Shown in pieces: positions 34,153-42,693 of a stretch of 45,835 nucleotides of DNA; the first letter of the stretch is position 1; every line of letters begins with the position of its first letter. Source of the DNA: Rhodospirillaceae bacterium (lineage in GTDB: Bacteria > Pseudomonadota > Alphaproteobacteria > Rhodospirillales > UBA2165); NCBI GenBank assembly GCA_018649725.1, contig JABIHH010000060.1, positions 1 to 45,835 on the forward strand. Direction: 5' to 3'. Made by a program: the position numbers and the translations under genes. The notes beneath the pieces were generated by a model that was not told the DNA's origin, did no database searches, and saw nothing but the letters and a program-made list of their open reading frames with translations.

Positions 34153-35076
34153 TTAGCCGCCGAAACGAGGCTCTTCGACACCTTGAATGCCGAGGCCACT
34201 CACTTTAAACACCGAGCCCGCGCCAAATTGCGGCTTGGTTTCGACAACGAAAGTGTCATGGTGTTCTGCACCCGGGTGATCGATCCGGGCCATGGAGGTG
34301 ACGTAGATCTCATCCAGATTATCACCGCCGAACATCACTGAGGTCACATTTTTCACCGGCATACCAATACGACGTTCTTCTTCACCATCCGGCGTGCGGC
34401 GGACAATTTCGCCGGTCACCAGTTCCGCCGTCCAGACGCAACCTTCAGCATCGACGGTTGAGCCATCACAGACCCCGGCAATGTCTTTGGTTGAGACAAA
34501 TTCCCGCTGGTTGGAAAGTGCGCCGCTCTCAATATCGTAATCATAAGCCCACATGATGTCCTGGAACGTGCAGGTGACATAAAAGGTTTTATCATCCGGC
34601 GACCAGCTTGGTCCATTGGTGCAAATAATACCGCCGCCGATTTGCGTTATCGAGAGATCCGGATCAAGCCGCCACAGCCCGCAAATATCGAGCTCTTCCT
34701 GATCATCCATACCACCCGCAACAAAGCGCCCGCGCCGGTCGACTTTACCATCATTCAGGCGGGTGCGGGGTTGGTCCTCCTCAATCTTATGGATCAGATC
34801 AAGTGCTTCACTGTCAAAATCATAAAAATAAAGCCCGTCATCCACCGCCATCACCAACCCGCCATCTTTGCGCAGCGCCAGCGCGCCAATGTCATGATCC
34901 GGGATCGAGCGTGTCTCAACCTCACCCGAGCGCGGATTGAGCCTGAAAATATTATCCTTACCGTTGCGCCTACCGGTGCCATCAACCCAGTAAAACATCC
35001 CACTTTCAACATCCCAAACCGGACTTTCACCGAGATAATTTTCACATTCGACGACACGCTCAATTTTATAAGTCAT
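34153..35076 (-). CDS. SMP-30/gluconolactonase family lactonase
   Basis: This 307-residue six-bladed propeller protein has the family metal-site blocks: GESPVWD (E17), RLNDGKVDRRGRF, CTNGPSWSPD (asparagine) and GVCDGSTVDAEGCVW (aspartate). Members hydrolyse sugar-acid lactones (gluconolactone, xylonolactone, L-arabinolactone) with calcium or zinc. There is no signal peptide, so it is cytoplasmic. The ATG has AAGGAAG about 8 bases upstream. Neither neighbour is a sugar dehydrogenase, so the substrate cannot be inferred from context. Confidence 0.93.
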   Translation of the reverse strand: MTYKIERVVECENYLGESPVWDVESGMFYWVDGTGRRNGKDNIFRLNPRSGEVETRSIPDHDIGALALRKDGGLVMAVDDGLYFYDFDSEALDLIHKIEEDQPRTRLNDGKVDRRGRFVAGGMDDQEELDICGLWRLDPDLSITQIGGGIICTNGPSWSPDDKTFYVTCTFQDIMWAYDYDIESGALSNQREFVSTKDIAGVCDGSTVDAEGCVWTAELVTGEIVRRTPDGEEERRIGMPVKNVTSVMFGGDNLDEIYVTSMARIDHPGAEHHDTFVVETKPQFGAGSVFKVSGLGIQGVEEPRFGG

Positions 35077-35213
35077 TGATTTTACTTCCTTAATATCGGC
35101 CCCTGGAACCGGACTAGCAATTAGACGCAGTTGTTGCGACTCCAGTACCAGGAACCTTTGGAAAACGCAAGAAACGGAGTGTTTGTTCGCAAGGTTTCCG
35201 CTATTTAGGTGTT

Positions 35214-36143
35214 ATGAAACAGCGGATGAATATGAAAGACTGGTCGTTTCTGTTGGCCTGCTCGTTCTTTTGGGGCGGCTCGTTCTTTTTTGTTGAGGTG
35301 GCATTGCGGGGCCTGCCGCCATTTACGCTGGTTTTTCTGCGGGTTTGCATTGCCGCCCTGGCGCTCATTGTTGCGGCGCCCCTCCTCGGGATCAAACTTC
35401 CAAGATCCAAAACCATCCTGCTCGCCTTTCTTTTTTTAGGCCTCACCAATAACGCCATCCCGTTCTCACTGATCACGTATGGCCAAACTCAAATCGCCAG
35501 CGGGCTGGCCTCGATCTTTAACGCGACCATGCCGATTTGGACGGTGATCATCGCGCATTTCTGGACGGCAGATGAAAAACTCACGCTCAACCGTGTCATT
35601 GGCGTATTGCTCGGCCTCATCGGCGTCGGCGTTATGATGGGACCTGAACTCATCAGCAATGCCTTTGGCACTATTGGCAGCACCTTCTTAGGCCAACTGG
35701 CCATCCTGGGCGCAACTTTTTCCTATGGCATCGCCGCCGTCTTCGCCCGGCGCTTCAAAGCCTGGGGCGTGCCGCCGATGGCCATTGCGACAGGTCAGCT
35801 TTGCGCCTCGTCCTTAATGCTGCTGCCCATCATGGTGATTCACGATCAGCCGTGGACTCTCGCCATGCCGGGTTTGGATGTCTGGGGAGCGGTCTTTGGC
35901 ATCGCCTTATTGTCCTCAGCGCTGACCTATTACCTCTATTTTAAATTCCTCGACTCCGCTGGTGCCACCAATGTCTCGCTGGTCACACTGTTGGCCCCGG
36001 TCAGCGCTGTTTTGCTGGGCGTTTTCGTGCTGGGCGAGACGCTCGAGATCAAACATATGATCGGCATGGCGATCATTGCTTTTGGACTTTTAGCCATTGA
36101 TGGCCGGCTGTTGCCGAAAAAAAGGCCTCTAGCCCCGCCATAG
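35214..36143 (+). CDS. EamA/DMT-family permease
   Basis: The 309-residue protein has about ten membrane helices in two EamA repeats (FFWGGSFFFVEVALRGLPPF, and SLVTLLAPVSAVLLGVFVLGETL split as LVTLLAPVSAVLLG and VFVLGETLEI). The ATG at 35214 lacks a strong ribosome site; in-frame ATGs also occur 4 and 6 codons downstream (35226, 35232). The substrate is unknown; amino acid or metabolite export is common for this family. It is divergent from the SMP-30 gene across 137 bases that contain no other gene. A 54-residue gene follows after 33 bases and is probably cotranscribed. Confidence 0.93.
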   Translation: MKQRMNMKDWSFLLACSFFWGGSFFFVEVALRGLPPFTLVFLRVCIAALALIVAAPLLGIKLPRSKTILLAFLFLGLTNNAIPFSLITYGQTQIASGLASIFNATMPIWTVIIAHFWTADEKLTLNRVIGVLLGLIGVGVMMGPELISNAFGTIGSTFLGQLAILGATFSYGIAAVFARRFKAWGVPPMAIATGQLCASSLMLLPIMVIHDQPWTLAMPGLDVWGAVFGIALLSSALTYYLYFKFLDSAGATNVSLVTLLAPVSAVLLGVFVLGETLEIKHMIGMAIIAFGLLAIDGRLLPKKRPLAPP

Positions 36144-36176
36144 ACCTCCTATCGATTTAACCAAAGGAGATCTGAC

Positions 36177-36341
36177 ATGCCAAAATTCATTATTTCAATG
36201 AACCTGATCATCGAAGCAGACGATGCTGAAAGTGCAGTAGAACAAGGAACACTTGCGGCCGACTACATTCATAAAGAAGCCGCCTTTGAGTATTACCTCA
36301 TCGCCGAAGACGCAAAACCCGTAAAAACGCCAGACAATTAA
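36177..36341 (+). CDS. Small protein of unknown function, 54 residues
   Basis: The ATG has an excellent ribosome site (AAAGGAG, 7 bases upstream) and the frame reads 54 residues to TAA. The product MPKFIISMNLIIEADDAESA begins with a predicted strand, then a helix (SAVEQGTLAADYIHKEAAFE) and a second strand YYLIAED, with a short basic/proline tail. It is acidic and has no cysteine, signal or membrane segment. I do not recognise the family. It follows the DMT permease by 33 bases and its last four bases overlap the convergent lysS gene. The strong ribosome site is the main evidence that it is real. Confidence 0.72.
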   Translation: MPKFIISMNLIIEADDAESAVEQGTLAADYIHKEAAFEYYLIAEDAKPVKTPDN

Positions 36342-37936
36342 TCCAACGCTTCTCCATCGAGCACCTTTTGAATCAACGTTTTGGTTTCTTCCAAACCGTA
36401 GAGCGCGATGAAGGAGCCCATGCGGGGACCGGTCGACTGGCCGAGTAGGATTTCATAAAGACATTTGAACCAGGCTTTGAGATCTTCGAAGTCGTGGCGT
36501 TTGCCGACGGAATAAACTTCAGTCTGGATGTCTTCGCTTATCGTCTCTACCGGCAAGGTTCCGAGAGTCTTCAAGAGATCTTCAAGGGCGGCGCGTTCCA
36601 ACTCATCAGGTGCGCGATATTGTTTATGCGGCTTGATGAAATCTTGAAAATAACTCACCGCGTATTCGGTAAGCTTGTCCAATGTCGGGGCATTTTCAGG
36701 CGTTGCTTCGGGCACATAGCGGGAAATGAAATGCCAAAGCACGGCTTTGTCTTCGGTGTTCACGACCGAGGCCAGATTGAGCAAAATATTGTAGCTGATA
36801 TGCGCGTCTTCAACCGGCGGGGTGCCGTTATGAATATGGAAGGCCGGATTGCCAAGCTGCGTTTTAGCATCTTGCTCCGGGAATTTCGAAACGTGCTGGA
36901 GATATTCATCAACGTTTTTCGGAATGACATCGAAGAACAGTCGCTTTGCCTGAGTTGGCTTTTGGTACATGAACTGGCTTAAGGATTCTGGGGGTGCATA
37001 ACGCAGCCATTCTTCCATCGAAATACCATTGCCGATGGATTTGGAAATCTTGTGGCCTTCATCATCAAGGAATAATTCATAAGTGAAACTCTGTGGCGGC
37101 GAGGACTCTAATATACGGGTGATCGCAGAAGACAGCTTCACCGAATCGATCAAATCCTTACCGGACATCTCGTAATCAACCCCGAGTGCCACCCAGCGCA
37201 TCGCCCAATCAACTTTCCATTGCATTTTGCACGCGCCGCCCGTGACCGGCACGGTGACATTCGCACCCGCTTCGTTTTTATAAGTAATGGTGCCAGCCGC
37301 CGCGTCATGAGCGGTAACCGGAACTTGCAGAACAGCGCCGGTATCCGGGCAGACCGGCAAGAACGGTGAATAGGTTGCCCGGCGCTCTTCGCCCAAAGTC
37401 GGCAAAATGACATTTGTGACTTTTTCATAATTCTGCAAAATCAACAGCAGCGTCTCATCAAACTCGCCTGATTTATACGTCTCGGTCGCGGACTTAAATT
37501 CATAATCAAAGCCAAACTCATCCAAAAAGACTTGCAGGCGTGCATTGTTATGCTCACCAAAACTATTATGGGTGCCAAAAGGGTCCGGTACTTTGGTCAG
37601 CGGTTGGCCGATATAGTTTTCCAGCATATCTTTTTCAGGTATGTTGTCCGGCACCTTGCGCATGCCATCCATATCGTCTGAAAAAGCGATCAGCTTGGTC
37701 GGAATATCACTTAAAACCTCAAAGGCGCGGCGGACCATCGTCGTCCGGGCGACCTCGCCAAAGGTGCCAATATGCGGCAGGCCGGACGGGCCATAGCCGG
37801 TCTCGAACAATACGTAGCCCTTTTCCGGGCATTTGTTTTTGATTCGCTTCAAAATCGCGCGCGCTTCCTGAAACGGCCAGGCTTTGGCGTCATTCGCGAG
37901 TTCTTTTTGTTCGTCGGTAATCGGCATTTTGATCAT
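36338..37936 (-). CDS. lysS: Class I lysyl-tRNA synthetase
   Basis: Charges tRNA-Lys. The signature is class I: HIGTFGE (residues 55-61, in GPSGLPHIGTFG) and KISKSIGNG near residue 295. This archaeal-type enzyme replaces class II LysRS in most alphaproteobacteria and some others, and is sometimes named lysK. I use the ATG at 37936 (532 residues, with AGGA 3-4 bases upstream) rather than an in-frame TTG at 37984 that falls in the likely promoter. The gene is divergent from a DinG-like helicase and its end overlaps the small gene by 4 bases. Confidence 0.97.
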   Translation of the reverse strand: MIKMPITDEQKELANDAKAWPFQEARAILKRIKNKCPEKGYVLFETGYGPSGLPHIGTFGEVARTTMVRRAFEVLSDIPTKLIAFSDDMDGMRKVPDNIPEKDMLENYIGQPLTKVPDPFGTHNSFGEHNNARLQVFLDEFGFDYEFKSATETYKSGEFDETLLLILQNYEKVTNVILPTLGEERRATYSPFLPVCPDTGAVLQVPVTAHDAAAGTITYKNEAGANVTVPVTGGACKMQWKVDWAMRWVALGVDYEMSGKDLIDSVKLSSAITRILESSPPQSFTYELFLDDEGHKISKSIGNGISMEEWLRYAPPESLSQFMYQKPTQAKRLFFDVIPKNVDEYLQHVSKFPEQDAKTQLGNPAFHIHNGTPPVEDAHISYNILLNLASVVNTEDKAVLWHFISRYVPEATPENAPTLDKLTEYAVSYFQDFIKPHKQYRAPDELERAALEDLLKTLGTLPVETISEDIQTEVYSVGKRHDFEDLKAWFKCLYEILLGQSTGPRMGSFIALYGLEETKTLIQKVLDGEALD

Positions 37937-37955
37937 TGTTCCTAAGAGAGAGCGG

Positions 37956-37984
37956 AAACTAGGTTGGGAATGGCCCAAGGTCAA
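37956..37984 (-). promoter_or_regulatory. Possible promoter for lysS
   Basis: On the minus strand TTGACC (37984-37979) is separated by exactly 17 bases from TAGTTT (37961-37956), about 20 bases before the ATG at 37936. The -35 box is strong, the -10 box moderate. It also argues against the longer TTG start at 37984. Confidence 0.35.
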
Positions 37985-38010
37985 CGATATTTGTTGAGAT
38001 TTTCCAAACT

Positions 38011-38040
38011 TTGTTGGTGCTTATGTCAACGACGTATATT
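38011..38040 (+). promoter_or_regulatory. Possible promoter giving a leaderless mRNA for the helicase gene
   Basis: TTGTTG (38011-38016), an 18-base spacer and TATATT (38035-38040) form a sigma70-type promoter. The ATG at 38049 is only 8 bases after the -10 box, so transcription would start at or just before the initiator codon and the mRNA would have no leader; no ribosome site is present either. Confidence 0.45.
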
Positions 38041-38048
38041 ATATCGCC

Positions 38049-40814
38049 ATGGATCAAGCACCACCTTCCTCGCCCCAAAAAGAACCTATAATTCTCCTGC
38101 CGAATGCGCCGGTTCTAATTGCCGATCATCGCGGCGCTGCTCTGCTGACAACTGACGGCGAATTAATCGCCCTCGACAAAAACCAGGCAATTCGCCAAGC
38201 CAACGACAGCCCGCCCATTTTATGCCACGCCAAAGCGACGGCACGCTATCTGCAAACCCAGGATTTTCCAGCTTTCGATTTGTTGGAGCTGTTTGCGTTT
38301 GTCCGCCCGGCGCAGTTTGCTGTGCCGACACCCCGTGGCCTGGCTGATGCGTTTGCGCTACCTCGGCCAGATACTGCCGAAGAAGCCGCCGAGACACTTT
38401 TAAGCATCGCGCAGACTTTACTAGCGGAGCTCTTAAAAGCTGAACCACACGTCTACACACTGGCCTGGGGCATGGCGCGCGCTGGTTGGGCCTGGGGCCC
38501 GGCTGTGCTCGGTGTCCTTGAGCACAACAAACCCAAGCGCCAATCCAATAGTGCGCTCGAAGGCTTCAAGGTTTGGAACAAATTGTCAGAATGGGAAGAA
38601 GGTGCACCCGAGCCGCCCGCCGGTCACTTGCCGGTCGATGTCACGGAGGTCTCTGATCGGCTCGAAAGCTTACTGGGTGATAATTCAGAAGAGCGCCCTG
38701 AGCAAAAAGAATATGCCATTGCGACAGCCGCCGCTTTTGTACCGGCTGAAAACTCCGGCGCGCCGGCGACCGTCATCGCCGAAGCTGGTACTGGCGTCGG
38801 CAAGACGCTCGGCTATATCGCACCAGCCAGTGTCTGGGCGGATAAAAATGAGGGTCCGGTCTGGATCTCAACCTATACCCGCAATCTGCAACGCCAATTG
38901 GATGGTGAACTTGACCGGCTCTACCCGGATCCGGTGGAGAAAACACTGAAAGCTGTTATCCGCAAAGGCCGGGAGAATTATCTGTGTCTCCTGAATTTAG
39001 AAGAATCCATCGGCCAAGGCTCAGCAAACCAGACTTCCAGTGGTCCAAATATAGATCTCATCACACTTGGTCTGGTTGCCCGCTGGGCTCAAGCGAGCCG
39101 TGACGGCGATATGATCGGCGGGGACTTCCCGGCCTGGCTATCGGACCTGATGGGCCGTAGGCGGACGATCGATCTGACAGATACCCGCGGCGAATGCGTC
39201 TATTCAGCGTGCAGTCATTACGGCAAATGCTTTATTGAAAAATCCGTCCGCCGGGCACGGCGCGCGCGCCTGGTGATTGCCAATCATGCCCTGGTGATGA
39301 TCCAGTCCATTTTAGGAGCCGATGATCCCTACCGGCCAACCCGCTATGTCTTTGACGAGGGCCACCATCTGTTCGATGCCGCCGACAGCGCTTTTTCAGC
39401 CCATCTCACCGGCGTTGAAGCCTCTGATTTGCGGCGCTGGATTATGGGCGCTGAAGGCAGGCGCAATTCGAGAGCGCGTGGCCTGCAAGCCCGTATCGAA
39501 GATCTTATCTCCGACAATGATGAAGCGATGGCAGCACTTTCGCACACCTTATCTGCAACACGCATCCTGCCCGCTCAAGGTTGGCAGGAGCGCATTTCGG
39601 GCGGCAACCCACATGGCCCGGCAGAAGAATTTTTAGGCCTGACCCGCGGCCAGGTTTATGCCCGAGATAAAAATGCCGATGGCCCTTATGATTTGGAAAC
39701 CGCGGCTCATCCGCCAGTGGAAAATTTAGTTGAGGCCGCTAAAGAGCTTGCCGATGCGCTGGGTGAGTTTTCCAGGCCGATAAAAAGGCTGGTTCAGATA
39801 TTGACGGAAAAGCTGGATGATGAAGCAGACGAGCTCGACACCTCGACCCGCCAGCGCATCGAAGCCATCTGCAAAAGTCTGGAGCGACGCTGTATTGCGC
39901 AAACGACTGCGTGGCGCAGCATGCTTGAGAATTTGGCCGATGAGACGCCAGAAGACTTTGTCGATTTCATGAGCGTCGAGCGTTATCAGGGCCGGGATTA
40001 CGACACCGGCCTGCATCGCCATTTTGTTGATCCTGTGAAACCTTTTGCCGAGCAAGTGCTTGACGCCTCGCACGGCGCGCTTATTACCTCTGCGACATTA
40101 CGCGATGAAACCAACTGGGATTCCGCGACTGCGCGCACCGGCCTCGATTACATGGCGGCGCCACCCTCCCAGGCGGCCGTGCCCTCGCCTTTCGATTACG
40201 TCAGCCAAACCCGAGTTTATGTCGTCAGCGATATCGACAAAAACAATCCAGACCAATTGGCGACAGCCTACCGTGAGCTAATGGCGGCCAGCGGTGGCGG
40301 CGCGCTGGGTCTGTTCACATCGATTTTCAGATTACGTCAAGTCCATGAACGCCTATCCGCAGCGCCAGAGATGGAAAAGCTGATGCTGCTCGCCCAACAC
40401 GTTGATCCACTGGATACCGGCACCCTGGTCGATATTTTCCGCGCCGAAGAAAACGCCTGTTTGCTTGGCACCGATGCGGTGAGAGACGGCATCGATGTGC
40501 CGGGCCGTGCGTTAAGGCTGGTTGTTTATGACCGTGTGCCGTGGCCACGCCCGACGATCCTGCACAAAGCGCGCAAAAAAGATTTCGAGGCCAAACATAG
40601 CGGCGCTAAATATGATGATATGTTGACCCGTCTCCGGCTCAAGCAGGCTTTTGGGCGGCTGATCAGGCGCGCTGATGATCACGGCGTCTTCGTCATGCTC
40701 GACCGCGCCATGCCGTCTCGCTTGCAAGGCGCATTGCCCGAAGGCGTCGAAGTACACAAAATAGGATTGGCGGATGTTATTAGTGAGACTAAAGAGTTTT
40801 TGGGATCTCGTTAA
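38049..40814 (+). CDS. DinG/Rad3-like ATP-dependent DNA helicase
   Basis: This 921-residue helicase has Walker A EAGTGVGKT (residues 243-251), Walker B DEGH (436-439, in place of DEAH) and, between them, four cysteines near 312, 383, 388 and 394 (LCLLN and ECVYSACSHYGKC) that would hold the XPD-type iron-sulfur cluster. The end has DGIDVPGRALRLVVYDRVPW and LKQAFGRLIRRADDHGV (motifs V and VI). These helicases unwind 5' to 3' and resolve R-loops, forks or repair intermediates. The first 230 residues are not a helicase: they resemble a worn-out DnaQ-type exonuclease domain or a related module, without a visible DEDD set. No ribosome site; probably leaderless. Confidence 0.92.
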   Translation: MDQAPPSSPQKEPIILLPNAPVLIADHRGAALLTTDGELIALDKNQAIRQANDSPPILCHAKATARYLQTQDFPAFDLLELFAFVRPAQFAVPTPRGLADAFALPRPDTAEEAAETLLSIAQTLLAELLKAEPHVYTLAWGMARAGWAWGPAVLGVLEHNKPKRQSNSALEGFKVWNKLSEWEEGAPEPPAGHLPVDVTEVSDRLESLLGDNSEERPEQKEYAIATAAAFVPAENSGAPATVIAEAGTGVGKTLGYIAPASVWADKNEGPVWISTYTRNLQRQLDGELDRLYPDPVEKTLKAVIRKGRENYLCLLNLEESIGQGSANQTSSGPNIDLITLGLVARWAQASRDGDMIGGDFPAWLSDLMGRRRTIDLTDTRGECVYSACSHYGKCFIEKSVRRARRARLVIANHALVMIQSILGADDPYRPTRYVFDEGHHLFDAADSAFSAHLTGVEASDLRRWIMGAEGRRNSRARGLQARIEDLISDNDEAMAALSHTLSATRILPAQGWQERISGGNPHGPAEEFLGLTRGQVYARDKNADGPYDLETAAHPPVENLVEAAKELADALGEFSRPIKRLVQILTEKLDDEADELDTSTRQRIEAICKSLERRCIAQTTAWRSMLENLADETPEDFVDFMSVERYQGRDYDTGLHRHFVDPVKPFAEQVLDASHGALITSATLRDETNWDSATARTGLDYMAAPPSQAAVPSPFDYVSQTRVYVVSDIDKNNPDQLATAYRELMAASGGGALGLFTSIFRLRQVHERLSAAPEMEKLMLLAQHVDPLDTGTLVDIFRAEENACLLGTDAVRDGIDVPGRALRLVVYDRVPWPRPTILHKARKKDFEAKHSGAKYDDMLTRLRLKQAFGRLIRRADDHGVFVMLDRAMPSRLQGALPEGVEVHKIGLADVISETKEFLGSR

Positions 40815-42677
40815 TTAATCCGGGATATCGCTCGGCAAATTGTAACCAGGGAACGGCCAAGATTTTACAAGCTGCCATTTATTGCCCTGCCGTTTAAGCA
40901 AGTGAGATGTCCGGTCAGCGAGCGCTAAGCCGACAATCTCATCCACAGCTTTATTCTTGGTATGAACCCAAATATGGGTTGCTTTACTTTCTGCAACTCG
41001 CTTCTTCAGTTTTTCTGGGGTCTCTTTTGTAAAAGCACTTGTCTTCAATATAACATCCGCAACGCCATAAAGCTGGTAGCGCATCATCTTCGCGTAAAAG
41101 CCCGAATCTAATGGGTCCAGGATAATGACATGAGAATTTTTTGGAATTGTACGGGCGATTTCGAGACCGACTTTTTTAACATATATCTTCGGCGCGCGAA
41201 TATCGAAACGAATTTTTGCCGCAGCGCCTATCGGCAGAATGAGCGCCAATACAATCGCAACTTTACCCAGTGTCGCATAGGGAATTCTGCTTGAATACTT
41301 TTGGCTAAGCACTGCCAGCCCATAAAAACCGCAAGCTACCCCTAACATGCCGAGATGGGTATTAAAGCGCCAGTAGGACAGTGCATTGATGCCGGAAAAT
41401 CCACCCCAGATGGCAAAGAAGGTAAAAATCAGAAAGGCGTTATAGCCAATAAAAACGGTGGCCGTGATTACGGCAAACTGATCGAACCGTGTCTGAATGC
41501 GCCAAAAGGACTTAAGCGCCCAGAACGTAAAAAACAACATGGCCAAAAAGTAGGCACCCTTTTTGACGGCAATTTTTGCAACGACGGCAAAAACTTGCGG
41601 AAGAATATGCCATTGCCAATCGCTGAAAGGCCTAACCGCTTGCGCTCCTCCGGGTAGATTCCCGCTCACGAATAAATTCCAGACAACGTAAATGGCTATC
41701 GGTCCGATCAGGATGAGCGGCAAATAGCGGGCGATTTTTTTCACCCCAACAGTCGGTGAAAGGGCTCCTGACAGAAACACGCCGGCAACTACGAAAACAA
41801 CGAGGACTAAATTTGACTGGCGGGAGTTAATCAGAACAACAAGCGCCAATCCCATTTGCACTGCCAGAGATTTAGCTCGAGCGGTATCATTTTTTGCCAA
41901 GGCATCGAGTAGATACCAGCCAGCAACACCAGCAAAGCCCAATATGACAGCAGTGGGGAAATCCGAATAGGCGGTAAAAATAAGCTTTTGAACAAAGGTC
42001 GTGGAAAGGACCGTCACGGCTAAAAAGCCGAAGGCGGTTAGCCCCCAATTGGTGGGTTTCGACTTATCTTGCGCCGAGCTCTCGCCTCGCCCATCCCTCA
42101 CAATCTCAACCACAGCCAGAGCAAAAGAAATGATCAGCACGCTGTTAAAAAGCGCGCCGGTATTCTCGACCAACCAGCCGGCTGTGCGACTAACCAGATA
42201 GGTGATTAAGGAAATGCTATAGGGATATCCAGGGTAATCGGCTTTGCTGGGTGCCAGATCAGCCCAAGGAAAAGCATCAATTTCAAAAAGATAGCGTGCC
42301 GCCAGTAGCCAATGGGAATACTCATCCCATTGTGATGGCGTTATGCCGGCGACCAGAAATAAAAGGGGCACGGTGAGGACCACCATTTTTCCAATATCGC
42401 CATAACCAATTAATATATTCTGGCGGCTTACATAGCCGTAGGAGAAAATTGCCAATAGAGCAGATAGCAGTGTCAAATAGGTAAAGGGAATATGTGAGAC
42501 CGAACCGATACCGGTGAAAATTAGGCTGACGACACCCCAACCACAAATTAGGCCGATGCCGCTGACACGATGTCGCCCGGCGACCGCAACGCCAATAATT
42601 CCCATTGCGGCGACAACAATAAAGACAGCAAGCAAACCAAAAACCTGCTGGAAAGTGGGTATGTATTCTAAAATCAT
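40815..42677 (-). CDS. Multi-pass membrane protein, possible GT-C glycosyltransferase
   Basis: The 620-residue protein has roughly 12 membrane helices followed by a soluble tail (about residues 485-620) with SHVIILDPLDSGFYAKMMRYQ. Early in the protein, a loop after the fourth helix reads SQWDEYSHWLLAARYLFEID; a D/E pair in the first large loop is the usual GT-C catalytic layout, and the following YPGYPYSISLI supports a resemblance to lipid-linked sugar transferases. I cannot assign a family more firmly. It is the last gene of an SDR-GMC-membrane operon, 16 bases after the GMC gene, suggesting it uses or transfers the sugar they make. Confidence 0.7.
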   Translation of the reverse strand: MILEYIPTFQQVFGLLAVFIVVAAMGIIGVAVAGRHRVSGIGLICGWGVVSLIFTGIGSVSHIPFTYLTLLSALLAIFSYGYVSRQNILIGYGDIGKMVVLTVPLLFLVAGITPSQWDEYSHWLLAARYLFEIDAFPWADLAPSKADYPGYPYSISLITYLVSRTAGWLVENTGALFNSVLIISFALAVVEIVRDGRGESSAQDKSKPTNWGLTAFGFLAVTVLSTTFVQKLIFTAYSDFPTAVILGFAGVAGWYLLDALAKNDTARAKSLAVQMGLALVVLINSRQSNLVLVVFVVAGVFLSGALSPTVGVKKIARYLPLILIGPIAIYVVWNLFVSGNLPGGAQAVRPFSDWQWHILPQVFAVVAKIAVKKGAYFLAMLFFTFWALKSFWRIQTRFDQFAVITATVFIGYNAFLIFTFFAIWGGFSGINALSYWRFNTHLGMLGVACGFYGLAVLSQKYSSRIPYATLGKVAIVLALILPIGAAAKIRFDIRAPKIYVKKVGLEIARTIPKNSHVIILDPLDSGFYAKMMRYQLYGVADVILKTSAFTKETPEKLKKRVAESKATHIWVHTKNKAVDEIVGLALADRTSHLLKRQGNKWQLVKSWPFPGYNLPSDIPD

Positions 42678-42693
42678 AGTGCGATCTTAACCT

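Noticed and set aside
35077..35213. Direct/inverted repeats around CGCAAG in the SMP-30/DMT spacer as an operator
   Set aside because: Matches were imperfect and could be chance.
36177..36341. Antitoxin role for the 54-residue protein
   Set aside because: No toxin partner beside it and no DNA-binding fold visible.
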